64,000 nt of DNA from Acanthosoma haemorrhoidale (GCA_930367205.1 OV884015.1:39361288-39425287); one strand, 5' to 3'; positions 46,867 through 59,619 are shown, counted from the stretch's first letter. Translations and numbers: made by a program. The notes: generated from the sequence alone by a model not told the origin.

Positions 46867-47051
46867 GCTTTGTTTGATAGCCAAGCCGGCGAGTGCTATA
46901 ATTGGTTACTATCAGCTTGAACCCTTGAAAATGACGGCGTGGTCCTTCGAAAAGGTTCGGGTAGAAATCAATAAAGCTGTGGAGATACAGAAGCTGTTGT
47001 ATTACTTGTTTACAAAGAAACAGAGGCTTCTCAAAACCTTAGCCTTTCGTG
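46867..47051 (+). CDS. Putative internal exon of an unrecognised gene
   Basis: The segment is bounded by a good acceptor (TTGATTTATTCTCTGACAG ending at 46866) and a strong donor (G|GTAAGT from 47052). It is open throughout in one frame after one base: LCLIAKPASAIIGYYQLEPL, KMTAWSFEKVRVEINKAVEI, QKLLYYLFTKKQRLLKTLAF, R. The composition is clearly less AT-rich than the flanks. The exon would be 185 nt, with one base carried in and one out. I do not recognise the protein and found no convincing neighbouring exon, so a decayed repeat with chance splice signals remains possible. Confidence 0.45.
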
Positions 47052-50000
47052 GTAAGTCTTAATTCACCCCACTGGCCGATTACGAGTGACTTACTATAGT
47101 TGTACTTAAAATTATAGAATTGTATCCCTACCGTAGAACATATTATACATATAGACGAAAGATGATCGTCGCGTACCTCAATTATTGTATTATTATTCTT
47201 CTTTACCTAGCTCTGAAATTTCCGCTAACCGTGGAGGAGGAGCCCATGTGCAACGCTTAAAAATTTCCTCTGAATCATTGATACTCCAGGTGGGTAGGTG
47301 ATTATCCCACGTGTCAGAACAAACGGTCCCACGTTGGTAGAGTAAAATGTAGGTATACGGAAAGGATAATGTCTGGGTGGGTGAGATCGGTCTAGTTTCA
47401 CTATTACCCCTTGGAATGAGAAGCGGAGAAATCAAGAGCTCGTATTGTTAAGGTTGTTAGGCCCTTGAAGTTGGATCTTTTTCACTGTTAAAGTATAGCG
47501 TTCCTAACACTTAGATCATTATTTTCAAACATAATGAAAGCTGATGTTCACATTTTCCACCATTCCAGCCCTATTATCACTTGTTCCTCTGTCAGGAGAA
47601 AATGTGATAAAAATATCTATTGTTTATTTTATCATTATGTTTATTTTCTAGATCGGCTTAGTTAGCCATACAAACAAAAAAATCCAGCAATGGAATGGTA
47701 TGGGCATAAACAAGCTATGCGACCCTCGAGCTCACATTATTTTTTTTAAAAAAGTAAATTTTTTGATTTAATTGTTAATAAAAATTAATTGTTAAGATCT
47801 ACGACCCTTACTAATCACGTGTATAATTTGTTGGGACATTAGTGCACTATAATTATAATAATATTAAAAATATCAATAAAAAAGGCACCGTTTTAAAAAA
47901 AAGCAGCTGCGCCTTTAATTGTGTGTGTAAAATAGCATCAAACTGGATTTGAATTCGTTAACATCATTTTAGCTTTTGAATTTTTTTTATTAAAAAGTAT
48001 ATTTCTTGTGACTCTTTAACGACTAAAATGAATTTATTATGATCAAAAATACTGAGTAGTTTATTAAGTGTTCATTGAATAATTTTTTACTGGCATGTAT
48101 ACTCCGGTCTGTACTTTGACAGCATTCTATATTTTTCTGTATCTGTATCTGTAACTTCCTTTATTTCGTGTGAATATATTTCCAAAGATACAATTTAGTT
48201 TATAATTGTGGTTAAATTTGCGAGGCCATTGCTCCGCTGATCTGCCGGTATATATTTGTCTTATTCAACGGTGGGAACAAAGCGTGCTCTCTTTATCGCG
48301 TTGGTGGAAATGCCCTTGGACTCCCTTTACGGGAAAGGCCATGTGTGCAAAACTTCAGGTTCCAGCGAGCAGCTGGTCGTCGGGGCACATTTTATTTTAT
48401 TTCTTCTTTTTCGTTTCGAAATTGTAATGGTCAGATACCTTTTTTTTTTCTCTACCTACCACCTGAGTGTGGTATTCTGATTGAATCAAATGTCACCGGA
48501 CTGTTTGTTGGGTCATCTTATGTTTACTGAGTTTGTGTAGGTCCTTTGTTTGCCGGGTCGTGGTTACGTCGTTTTCAACATACTCTGGAGTGGTGGTTCG
48601 TTTTTGTTTTGAAAAGCAATAAAAGAAAAAAAAAATAGTTAAAAAATTATCAGATTTTTATTTTAATCTTTCGGTCCTTTTTTTTATTTTTTAAGTCTTG
48701 GATTATACATAAAAAGTCCTCATTTTGTTGTATAAAATCAGTTTATTTTTATTTATCATTATCTAATGATTGGGCGAGGTATTGCCTAAACACAATCTCT
48801 CACCAATCCGCGATTTGTATGATATATATAAAGAAGATAAGTATCTGTTATTTTTATCTTATTAGCTCATCACAATTTTTAAACCTTATTTGTCGTGAAA
48901 TAATTTTATGTACCATAGCGAATCTGTGGTCGTGACCTAGAAATAATATTCTCTTCTATACAACTGATATTATAGACCAGATGCATTACATATTAACATA
49001 CCATTATTTTGATTACATAAATATGGGAAATAAATTGATTCATTTTATAGAATCCATTGTTTGTAATTGTACCTGACATCTTTGTGTTTTCCGATTGCTT
49101 TGTATCTTATCCTTCTATGGTTAAATCACACAGAGTGTCGGAACTGTGTGATGTCCTCAACTCACATGGAACCCCTTACCTTACCTGTTGTGGAGTTCAC
49201 CTTGCTCCTTCCTCCAACAGGGGTCATTCTGACCGATTATCTTTGGTACTGCAAGTATGTTTGTATGTACAAGAAGATGACAAAGTCATCAATGAATAAA
49301 GAAAACCTAATATTTTAAAACAATTGAAGTGGTTAAAGGATTCATATTAATTAGTGAAAATTCGAATAAAATATTGAAGAAATGAATTATTTTCGTTCAC
49401 AGTGATAAAAACCTATGATTTCATACGTTTAAATATTATACATACTTGATCATGAGCATCATTGAGAAAGTGTTGTCATTTATTTGCAAAACATCACGTA
49501 CATAAATCTACATGTAAATGTAGTTTATAGCGCACTACAAGCCATTTGTGGCGTTAAAACAATAAAATATTGCTATAAATTTCATTTTTGAAGTCTTTTC
49601 TGCAGAATTGGTGCACATTTTTATTCTATTAAATTACTCTCTATTTAATTGTAATTTGTCAACAGTTTCCTCGATCTATTACATAGATATATGTCGGTAT
49701 TCTACTTAATTATATATGTTATAATATATAAATTTAATTTTTATCGGTCGAAAATGTCATTGTTAGTTTTAGTCATTATTTAGTACCTTCAAAGCACCAT
49801 AAGTATGTAATAGAGATGCGGGTTTTATCTATATGTGTTGAAATAGATGAGGCCTTCTCATTCTAACTTGTCTATCAACATTGTGGCTGTATAGCTTTTG
49901 CTTCATTTCCATAGATTAATCTAAGTGTGTTTTATTTTAGCTAGTTAAGAACATGTATATGCTTTATGGGAACACAAATTTATGTACACCCAGTATATAT

Positions 50001-50456
50001 TGGGTGTCAAAACTTTTCTGCAACTGTTGGATCGGGGCAACAAATGGCTTACTGCAGTTTCATTTTCTGTATTTCATAATTTGATAGTCTAAGGCATTGA
50101 TAGTTGTAGTAAGGGCGCCTACCACAGGGGTGGAAAAAAATTAAAAAAGCATTGGAAAAATCTATTTTTTTGAGTCGTGCCTATACCACATATGCCTAGA
50201 ATATTCTGTTGTTTTAATCGAAAATATTTTTATTTTTGCACAAATTGTAATAAAAATTAATTAATGAAATTAATTGTTAAAATTTGCAACAGCGAGATTA
50301 GATTCCGTCAATGTACACAGAGGGAGTTAGATTCCACAATATGGAATATTTACATAATGCACATCGAGTTAATTATAGTTACTGTAGCGTAACTATATTT
50401 TACATAATGTGTGAGGTTTAAACAATTTTTCTATAGTAGGCTGATGTACAGCATAC
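47052..50456. other. AT-rich intergenic sequence, no supported gene
   Basis: Contains a GC-richer minus-strand frame at 47193-47435 and overlapping plus-strand frames at 48206-48530 and 49057-49318. None has a recognised domain or a consistent splice structure. Confidence 0.35.
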
Positions 50457-50980
50457 AAAGCACGTGAACATAAAAAGTGATAGGGCTCACCTTAAGAACG
50501 AATTTTGCTAATACTAACTAACTAACTTAACCTAGTTTTCCCCGATAGTCAGTTGCCAACAAAGTGGGAACGGTGGTGGGGTCATAATGTTAAACACTGG
50601 GTTTGTTAGGTGCTGCAACGAGTCAAAAACCTTGATGTGTCTCCGGTGGATGTACTCACCCACCGACGGCACACCAAGCAACGGATGCAGGTCGGCGTTC
50701 TTTAACCTCTAGAGAGAGGTATGTCTGACCACTTTTCTCATGATGCAGTTCTGAAATTGCTAGAGTATTAGTGGTATTGTCAGTTAAGTGGGTATAAAGC
50801 GGAGCACCAGAACAGCAGAGGAGGACACATTTATATATCATCAGTTTGAGATGCAACAGTTTGGGAGAAGTTAACAAGTGCGAAAGCCGGTAAGACTTGT
50901 GTCGTACTTTTTCTATTTTTGTTTCTAAAATGGGTAGAGAAATGAGATTTTTTTTTGTACCCCTGTACACGTGTTACGAA
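50457..50980 (-). mobile_element. NLTR-C copy 6: decayed LINE fragment
   Basis: Minus-strand coding remnants: GTKKNLISLPILETKIEKVR, HKSYRLSHLLTSPKLLHLKL, MIYKCVL and APLYTHLTDNT, then in another frame LKNADLHPLLGVPSVGEYIH and RRHIKV near 50630-50700. It ends in the UTR start (AGTGATAGGGCTCACC on the plus strand near 50478). No 3' hairpin or A tail remains, so it is truncated or decayed at the 3' side. Frameshifts and stops are frequent. Confidence 0.82.
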
Positions 50981-52556
50981 CATTTTCTATTACCTGAGAG
51001 TTAATTTTATCTCGAGCTTTGCACGATGCGATAAGCGTTAACAGCTAAACGTATGTTTAAGTGAATTTTTTCTAAAAATAACATTTTTATCTGAATCCTA
51101 AAAACACCTCTCAACACTACCCTATGGCTTCTTAATAAATACTTTTCACGTTGTTGTTTTTTCTATTATTTCTTTATCGTATTGTTAACTACAGTGCTAC
51201 TTACTCTTCAACGTACGTAAGCAGATTAAATCAATATTTGAGTCATAAACTTCATCCTAAAATAATTTTAATAATTTCATCAGCTTGATATCTAATATTA
51301 TAATTCTAATCTTGAAAATATTCTATAAGTAATTAGGCTTATCCCTAGGTATTAATATCTAATCTGTTATTTGTTTCGAAAATTCCAATTGACGTGTAAA
51401 TCGTTTCCTTAATGTTAAATTACTCACTTTTTCGTGATATAATTTTTGGCATAGTGTTAACGTTGGAGTTAATTTTCTATTAAAGTGAAGTATCACCACG
51501 CCTATAATTAATTATATGGCATTGTTTTGAATGGTAAATTTCTTACCTCTCTGGAAGAACAAAGCTACTTACTACTAAGAATTTCAAAAAAACACTATCA
51601 ATTAACCTACAGTTTCCCTTCAGTTTCCAAACCTTTAAACAATTAAACTGTAACGTCTGACCTTGAAAGTGAAATAAAACAACGTTCGTTCAAAAACTCA
51701 TACTCAGATGCTTAACGATTTTACATTCTAACTGAGGAGGTAGCTACGAAAAACTTTTATTACAAGTTGTACTATGTATTTTATCTGCAATACGTGTTAT
51801 TGGGGTTAAAACTGCTAGTTCTCGAAAATAAATGTTCAAATGATTGTTTTTCAAATTAAAAGTTAACAATTATTATCCATGCCTGAAACGAACTAATTGA
51901 ACAACTTTAAATAAATGTCTATAGATAAACTGGAAACTGTTACCCAATTACTACAGCCGATTGAGTTTCCAAAAAAAAATAAAAAAAAAAAAAAAAGGTC
52001 GCAGAGCCTCGAACCTCAATCAACCGCAGATCTGTGTAGAAAGATTATACGTAAAAAGTTTTATTGAAAAAAATTTTTCCCTTGAAACAAAAGACGATAA
52101 ATATTTTCAGATTAATATTATTTTTTAGTTTATGATTTTCTATTTACAACATTTTATTTTTAAAGATTCTATCGATTTTCAACAAACATTGAATATAATA
52201 TAAAAAATAAACATTATTTTTTTCACTTTCTTCACCGTTTATTTCGTTTATAAATAATTTAAAAAGCCTAGTTAAGTTCATAACTGGGTAAAAAAAAATA
52301 TGTAAAAATTAAAACAAAAATCTTTATTTATTTTATTTATTACGAACTATGCAGGATCAATTATAAGGATCATTGCATCCCTAGACCTGCGGTGTCCTTA
52401 CAGCATCGTCAGTAGTGTAGTTCCTACTTCGTCTATTGTCTTCAAATGCCTACCTCCCATACACAGTCATTGTCGATATGTTTTTTGTATAAACCTTGGG
52501 GTTGTTCTTTTTGTTTGAGGTCGGACTAAAGAGGTTCTTCTCGTTCTCTATTTCAG
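50981..52556. other. AT-rich intergenic sequence
   Basis: A long A-rich run (51971-51997) abuts GGTCGCAGAGCCTCGAACCT. On the minus strand this reads AGGTTCGAGGCTC, a B-box-like match followed by a T run, but no tRNA fold is possible. No gene supported. Confidence 0.35.
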
Positions 52557-52650
52557 TGGTTACTGTACGCCTTAAAGTTGAGGCGCCCCTATTACGTGGA
52601 CGATCTCAGCACTTTGGTTGAACTTGGTGTTGCAAATAAAGAACTTTTTA
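52557..52650 (+). CDS. Possible exon, weakly supported
   Basis: An acceptor-like tract (TTCTCGTTCTCTATTTCAG, ending 52556) precedes WLLYALKLRRPYYVDDLSTL and VELGVANKELF, with a possible donor GTAAGA at 52651. Without splicing, the frame runs to a stop 16 nt further on (52665-52667). The composition is less AT-rich than the flanks. The phase does not join directly to the 46,867 exon, and I recognise no family, so this could be chance. Confidence 0.22.
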
Positions 52651-54779
52651 GTAAGAAGATTAAATTGTAGCAGAAACGTTACTTAACAAGTCCTAATTTG
52701 CCAAAACCCTCGTAACCTTGTTCCCTCCCTTGTTACATGTACGTGTTCGCAGTCAGCAGTTATAAATAGTCGCTTTATTCATACAGTATATTTTTTAGCT
52801 ACTTGCTCAGCATATATTTCCCATTTATACATTTAAGTGGTTATATGCTAGAGGATTTTTTGTGTGATGTTAGCTAATGTGTTAATTGACCTTTCCCCAG
52901 GCTATTTTAATTTTAGATCGTCGCACAAACTTTACACTGCCCTTAATAAATATTCGTCATTACCGGAAACGTATGTATATTTAATCCTCGTGCGCGTATC
53001 GCGCTTGTGACTTGCATCATAATCTATCTAAAATGTCGAGCACTACTGAACTTGCCATATTCATTGGGTTTTAATAGTACGTGGGGTCAAAGTGTCATAT
53101 TCATTATTCAAACAAACAATTATAGAAATAATAATCCATAAGTATCATCGGTTTACCTTTCAGGAAAACTTCACAATTTACCTCATTATTGTTTACCTTG
53201 TTTATTTGGTCTGTTGTTTTATCAAATATACAAATCTTCAAACAGGAAAAATTTGTAAACTGCAGCTCCTACAGTCAATATGTTTATTCCAGTTAACATC
53301 GTCATTGCTGAGCCTGAAGAGTGAGATTCTACGTTCATTCAGCTACCGGGCGATCTTCATTCTTCTGTATATTTGTTTGTATGTATGTATGTACTACGAT
53401 ACTGGTTCTAAATATGATTCTATGGATCTAAAATTTTATTGGTTTATTACAAACACCGCGAATTGTGCATAGCTTTTGGTTAATGCAGCTAATACTCGTA
53501 TCGATATTTCACCTTCTCTTGCTATGTGGTTATACAAAAATACAATTTAGTTTATAATTAAATATTATAAATTTTGCCCTCTATAAAACAAAAAAACCTT
53601 GATCTAATAGGGAAAATAATCTCAAGGCAACTAATCCTCGGTTCAATTAGTTCTAGGAAGTGTACGTTATCTAGAAATTACGGCTCTTTTCTCCCACGAG
53701 TACAAATGCTGAGTCAATGTCAACAGTTTTAAAATTAAACCAAAATAACATGTGAACAAACATGAAAGTAAAGGCAACCGTATACGCACGATTGTACGTT
53801 GTACCTTTAGTCATTTCAAGTGGTTGATTATTAACTTTGAAATAAACGCCGGCTCAGAAAAGTTTCCTGAATAGTGGTCATTGTTATGTGATTAGACATT
53901 TCTTAGGGAACAGAATGAAACCAGGTTGTCAATAACACTTGTAGCTATAATGTAAAAAATATCCAATCAATCTAAAAATTTAATCGTGACTTCCACAAAA
54001 GCTCGATATATACAAGTTTTAGGGATCTGATGCCAAGTCCCTAGTTTCAATATATTTATATAAATTGAAAAAAAGACAATTTAGTTCATTTTGAGTAAAA
54101 AAAATATGGCCTATCATAATAATACCAAATGTTAATGTTCTATGAATCAACTAGTATTTTTTATCTTCTGAGCTATAAGGGAAACCTTATATTGGTTAGT
54201 AGATAAAAAATTAATGATGATACAGATTCATCAAACTTCAGGAAAGGCCTGGAATTCGATCTGATGATCTCCTGGGTATGATGAATAATTTGGTTTACTG
54301 TAGGCAACTTATTAGACTATTAACCACCCTAGTTGTTCCAAAGTAAAATGGATATCACTTTAAATCTCGTAGAGCCCTATGGCGGAATGTCAAAAGGTGG
54401 GAGTTGAAAACAAAGAAATAGCTGCAAGTCTTCTGGTCTGTACTTCGACCTCTTCCAATATATACTTCCTCCATCCTACGTATGTTCTCTTTGCGGATTT
54501 TGATAGGAAGGCATGTTACTTGACAGCCGAACAAAGGACACGGCAAGGAATACATTTCCTCCACGTTGGACACAAAGGCCTGTCAGCATGCAAGACTTTG
54601 ACAGCTAACGGTCGACTTTGAGGGTATGGCCTGCAGCGCACCCAGAACCCGTTCGGCACAGCAGTGCGGTGGACCTGGCAAGGCCACACCATGACCTTGG
54701 CGTCGTTTTAGGAACCTCGTTAATTATTTTATAGGAAAGTCCGAATCCTTGTGAGGCTTTACTTTTGAATATATATAGA
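52651..54779. other. Intergenic sequence, no supported gene
   Basis: A 126-codon plus-strand frame at 53092-53472 is AT-rich and hydrophobic without known motifs. The part 54360-54715 is GC-richer, with frames on both strands, but nothing recognised. Confidence 0.35.
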
Positions 54780-55140
54780 GGAATCTTCTGTAGTCTGTCC
54801 GTCTGTCCGTGTGATCCAAAATTATCCTATCTGCAATTTATAAGGTAAATCATCTCGGGAAAATAATGTCTTAGTACATGCTTGGGTATATGCTGGATAC
54901 GTTGGCCTAGTTGATGGAAGACTGTCCCAAAATAATGATGCAGACGATCGTAGTTACTATATGTAACAAAAATGCAAGTCAAGTATGCATCTTACAATTA
55001 AGGGTTTCGTTCCGGTTGCGAGAGATAGTGATGGTCATATGTTCTCCTTAATCAAATGGAATCTCCATATAAAATTTCATTTATCTAGCTTAAACTTCCT
55101 CACAACGGCTAGTAGACACACGCACGGGTGATAACATTTG
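54780..55140. repeat. Possible dispersed-repeat segment
   Basis: The opening TAGTCTGTCCGTCTGTCCGT and the closing AGTAGACACACGCACGGGTG are of a kind that recurs in UTRs of invertebrate repeats as I recall them. There is no second copy in this window, so the call is an impression only. Confidence 0.25.
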
Positions 55141-56089
55141 AAAAATCTGCCTTCAACTGTCCCAATTTTTAAATCTAATCTTTTCCAATTTTTCCCCCTC
55201 TAAACTAGTTGTCTGATGCTCTTCCCTCTTCCAAGGACCGTTAGCCATATACTCTCATGACCATGTATGCCAATCCTGGGCAGTCCTCTTAAGTCGCCCT
55301 TTATTTTAATAAATAAAGTGCCAGGGACTTGATGATCCTTTTGTTTTTGTGAGGTGTAGAAAAGCTCTATAGGTCTTCTATTTGTCGAAAAAACAGCGGC
55401 AGGTCAAATACCTGCAAGCTATAGAATCCTGTCGCATGTAGATAATTTGCTCTTACCTACTTGACGAGTGAGCATGTTCTACAATGGGTCTCTCCAAAGT
55501 TGAATTAGCGTGGATCTCCTTGCCTTTGTTGTCCTTAGGCTGTCCTTATTTGAAGGAAATTACTTCCTCGGGATGCACTACCTTTCACAGTATTGGTCTA
55601 ATTGTCGTTCCAAGACTCAATAGACCAGTTACCAAGGTAAGGCCTTCCACCTCCTTGTATCTTGATCAATTCCGCAAAGAAGAGGAGGATCTTCCAGATA
55701 TTCTCTTCTTTCCTTAGCTTGAGGATCTGTGACCAAGTCCTGAACAACAAGGCATTAATTAACAATATTTTTTTTTAACATATTCACTCTCAAGAGTTTT
55801 TATTAAAGTTTCTTCTCATTATAATTTTACATATTCTCTTGTATTTGTCCAGGTCAATTTATTTCCTTTATAGCCCTGACTGTGGTGGTATGTTTTAATC
55901 GTGATTATTATTTTTAGGGGTATTTGATTGCATAATAAAGTTTATTTTTACATTTTATTTTAACCTGTAATAAATTATAAATTATTTGTAATTATAAACT
56001 GTTGGTTTATAAGGCCTTACGCCACACCCACATGCATTTGAACTAGTGTTCAAACCCTTAGGTTGGGCTTTCTACAGAAACCCCACATT
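55141..56089. other. Intergenic sequence, no supported gene
   Basis: The 77-codon frame at 55484-55717 has no recognised domain. Confidence 0.35.
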
Positions 56090-56215
56090 TGTTCTTGCCA
56101 GAATGGAAATGGTGAGTTTTCCATATGAAATCTGCTCTCCTAAAGAGAATTGAACTCATACCATCTCGGTCTAATCGCCACGCCGACACACACCCCTGTT
56201 CTGGAGCTATTGCCT
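56090..56215 (-). repeat. Possible tRNA-derived SINE head
   Basis: Minus strand: GTCGGCGTGGCGATTAGACC (A-box-like) followed by TATGAGTTCAATTCTCT (B-box-like) at roughly tRNA spacing, then a non-tRNA body. A plus-strand frame (56125-56481) overlaps it but has no recognised domain. Confidence 0.33.
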
Positions 56216-57343
56216 TGTTTGTTGAGGAAGCCGTGATATACAATCCTGTGATTGAGCGTAACTGCCTAGATTATCCAGTCAACGGACCCTATCCAGTGCA
56301 CAATCCACTTCAGACTAACAACCTTGCAAATTTAGTTAACTGTCCCAATTGGCGAGACTGCAACCTCGACAGTGGGGGTGACGACTTCCTTTGGCGGATC
56401 GTTGTTTTTGGTTGTACTTACTCCAGTTCTGTAGTTTATCGCTTCTTTGATAGCGAATGTTACATTGTGTCAAATGAATGATGTCTAAGCTCTAAAAATA
56501 TTGTAAATTATGAGTTTTTACCGACATTTGCATAAGTACTTAACGTGACCCGCTAAGAGAATAAAATGATATTCAGCAGGGACAGCTCAGTTAGAAATGA
56601 TGGGTGATGAATTGTAATCAATATAGGGGTGGATTATGTTTTTTTCGTGATATATTTTAAATTAAACTAATTAAAATTAATATTTACAATACAACAGAGA
56701 ATATTTTACGCAAAATTTTCAATGTTTATTTACTATCAGACATTTCTTCTATCACTTAACTAGGTCATGGATGCCGCAAATCAATCTTCTTCGTCTATTT
56801 TGAAGCATCCATGAACAAGTAAAGTTTACGCAAATTAGGGCTGTATGTATTGTCTAGTAAAATTTTTCGCATTTTTTTTCCCGAACCTTTGGAGCTTTGT
56901 ACCCACATCCATATCCCGGCTATGGCCCTGGTGAGGTTTCTCAAGTACTAGATGCAAGCAATAGTTCCTTTGATTTCTTTCTTGCCTTATTTCGTTTTGT
57001 TTAGTGACATTTTCTATCAATATACTGTAATTACTGTGAGTAAAGTAACTGGATGGTTTCATCATTATTTCGAAAATATATATTGGGATATTTTTATTTT
57101 TCAACCGTCCAGGAAGAGTATATGCTGTCTTATTATGAAAACCTGTTTCTTCTTGGCTTACTGTTAGTTAGTTTCGGTTTCATCATCTTAAAAAAAGTTG
57201 TTATTTTTTATTTATTAATTTTTTTAACGAATAAATCAGTAAATGTTATTAGGTTACTGTGTGCTGCCTTATTTGAATAAATAACATATTTTTCAGTTGA
57301 AGTTCTGTAGTAAAAAAGTGAATCTAAAAGTCTCCCCTTAACG
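56216..57343. other. Intergenic sequence, no supported gene
   Basis: Overlapping short frames at 56835-57280 on both strands are AT-rich and unremarkable. Confidence 0.4.
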
Positions 57344-57416
57344 GGCCCTGTGGCGCAACGGATAACGCGTCTGACTACGGATCAGAAGATTCCAGGTTCG
57401 AATCCTGGCAGGGTCG
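57344..57416 (+). tRNA. tRNA-Arg (anticodon ACG)
   Basis: Folds into a complete cloverleaf of 73 nt. The acceptor is GGCCCTG paired with CAGGGTC, with a G-T at the second pair and discriminator G. The D arm lies in TGGCGCAACGGATAACGC (A box). The anticodon stem TCTGA/TCAGA encloses loop CTACGGA with anticodon ACG (read as ICG). The T arm is CCAGG-TTCGAAT-CCTGG (B box). No intron. It is followed within 5 nt by a T run (57422-57429), the Pol III terminator. It would be transcribed by RNA polymerase III and decode CGU/CGC/CGA. Confidence 0.97.
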
Positions 57417-59076
57417 CTAAATTTTTTTTCCCTCGTGCTAATTTTATTATATTGGATTTTGTGATTTGTTTTAATCTTGAAAAAGAACTGTATAAATATT
57501 TCAACTGTATCTGTTTACACTTTCTTATTAAAAAATAAATTATTAATTTTCACTTCACGTTATAAGAATTTTATTGAAATGAAACCCCTGCTATATTAGA
57601 GTGAGCAGTGTGTTTCCAATTGGGCGTATTAATAATAATAGACTGCATAATGTAGTAAAAGAATTATTACGTATTTAATTTAATGGAAGAAAATGTCACC
57701 CAATTTTATGGTGGAAAATGTAAATTTTTACATTTACTTTGAACCTTTTGACGCTCATAAATTCAGAATCCATTTACGTAACTTGTAGGTCAAATAGATC
57801 AGTTATTCGTCCTCCTGATGACGCAAGTCGTCCAGTCCGTTTTAATTCCTCGATGGCCTTCATAAACTGTCTTTTAGTCGGGGGATGGATGGTCACTTAA
57901 AAAATTATATACGGAATAATAATATTGAAGGATTCCCTAGGTTTCATCATTGTATAGTAAACGTAACCTCAAGGTTCAATAGATTCAAAGCATATAAAAT
58001 AGCAAAAAAATATAATTCTCTCGTAAATAATAGAGAAACTTTTTATATTTAAACCCTTTACCCTTTTCATGTCCATGATTTATTTAGCATATTGTGTCGA
58101 TTTGGATATCTTTACTAATTTTTTTTTTTAACGAAACTATACTATCTTGTAAATTCAAATATGTTGGTTGTTTTTTGTTTTTTTTTAATGTTATGATGAC
58201 CCTTTTGCAATACGTTATCTTGACTTGTCAATAGCTCCATAAATCTTAATTATCGCGTTTCTTAAATCGTGTTAAACCTGTCGATTCAGTTCACCTACTG
58301 ACCCCAAAACCTATGATTGCCTATGATTCAATCTAATCACTTACATTGGTATCTACCAACTATATTTTCCATTGAGAAACAAAAAGAATTATTCTTACAA
58401 ACGTTCAAAAACCATTAGTACCATTGTTAGCATGACAAATATACTGAACATGTTTATAAAACGATTCTATTTGTTTAATTCAGTTTTATATATTTACATT
58501 CTGGATATTTCCCATATTACAGTATTATGTATGAAACTGCGGGTATAATGATCTAAGAAATGTTCAGTAGGTTTAATTGATTGATTTGAGGCCAGTTCTC
58601 GTCTGTACCGCACGCTCCTGCTGTCTGGCGAGTTTCTCAGTCACTACAACCGCAAGCATACGTTAATCATACACTGATATTTAAATATACCATGCTGACT
58701 TCATTTTATTACTGATTGATAGATATTTGCTCGATAAAAACTGTATGAGGTTCGGGAATCGGATCGTGGCCCCGCTGCCACAATGTATAATACAATTAAT
58801 TTGTTTCTTAATGTTAATGTTGATTTATTTTAAATTATTTTTATTACTGTTTTTATCTTATCATGTTCGAATTTTTATGACAAAAGATAACAAAGAAGAG
58901 GAAGATATTCCCTGGCAGTTAATAAATCAAGTAATGTAGTTAGCTCCGAAAAATTTAAAAATATTATTTAAAGCAATATATATCTACAGAAACAAGGGTA
59001 ATGCTACAAAATAATTATTATATAAATAGCCTTGGTAGGTGGCTACGTAAGTTTATTTCAAGTCTGTAATCGCAAG
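57417..59076. other. AT-rich spacer between the two tRNA genes
   Basis: Contains a T-run terminator directly after the tRNA. A plus-strand frame at 58727-58939 has a hydrophobic middle and an acidic end (KDNKEEEDIPWQLINQ near 58876-58929, followed by GTAATG). I noticed it as a possible exon but could not support it. Confidence 0.35.
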
Positions 59077-59148
59077 GACCTCGTGGCGCAACGGTAGCGC
59101 GTCTGACTCCAGATCAGAAGGTTGCGTGTTCAAATCACGTCGGGGTCA
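59077..59148 (+). tRNA. tRNA-Trp (anticodon CCA)
   Basis: Complete cloverleaf of 72 nt. Acceptor GACCTCG/CGGGGTC with one T-G pair, discriminator A. A box in TGGCGCAACGGTAGCGC. Anticodon stem TCTGA/TCAGA with loop CTCCAGA, anticodon CCA. T arm GCGTG-TTCAAAT-CACGT with a terminal G-T pair. No intron. A T run from 59152 (about 20 T) is the terminator. Confidence 0.97.
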
Positions 59149-59472
59149 CATTTTTTTTTTTTTTTTTTTTAAAGATGTAGAGATAAATTAAGAATCAAGA
59201 AATGTAGTATCATATCATTTTTAACCATTTCTACACGAGAAAGAATATGAATTCTTTAAAAAAAAAAGATGTACAGAAAACAAAGTATATTGATTGTTGC
59301 TGACAGTTTTACCTGTATTACTTTTTTTTTTTACCTAGTTCACAAATAATATTATTTTCAGTAACACTTTAAAAAGAGACACCTACTTATTAATATTTAT
59401 AGTTTGCCGAAATTTATTTTCAAAAAAGCTATAAGTGTCTCCAAATATCCTTTATTTATTATTTTATCAACA
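59149..59472. other. AT-rich spacer after tRNA-Trp
   Basis: Long T run at 59152-59171, other A/T homopolymers, no gene seen. Confidence 0.4.
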
Positions 59473-59592
59473 GTCGACATTCCCCCTATTCAAGCACCAT
59501 TAGAACTGAAATTCAAACAAAACATACACAAAACAATTAAATTTAGACCGTATCCTTATAGTCTTTCCAATATGGGAAGTGTAGAAAAATAA
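59473..59592 (+). CDS. Putative terminal coding exon, gene not recognised
   Basis: An acceptor (TTTATTATTTTATCAACAG, ending 59472) precedes a frame needing one carried-in base: VDIPPIQAPLELKFKQNIHK then TIKFRPYPYSLSNMGSVEK and a stop at 59590-59592. Overlapping AATAAAA signals follow at once. The residue mix (Pro-rich start, basic middle, RPYPYS) looks like real protein and not AT-rich noise. No upstream exon of matching phase was found, and the family is unknown to me. Confidence 0.35.
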   Translation, partial: VDIPPIQAPLELKFKQNIHKTIKFRPYPYSLSNMGSVEK

Positions 59593-59619
59593 TAAAAATA
59601 AATGTTGCTTTTGTGTTGT

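Noticed and set aside
51971..52025. Minus-strand B-box-like AGGTTCGAGGCTC followed by a T run, as a tRNA 3' half
   Set aside because: The T-arm pairs poorly and there is no upstream D or anticodon arm.
53092..53472. 126-codon plus-strand open frame with hydrophobic segments
   Set aside because: The hydrophobicity is explained by AT-rich codons (Ile, Leu, Phe, Tyr); no family resemblance.
56125..56481. 118-codon plus-strand open frame
   Set aside because: Its start overlaps a probable SINE head and the rest has no recognised domain.
58876..58929. MTKDNKEEEDIPWQLINQ followed by GTAATG, a possible first exon for the 59473 exon
   Set aside because: The phases do not match (phase 0 donor, acceptor needs one carried base), and the upstream part reads as AT-rich noise.
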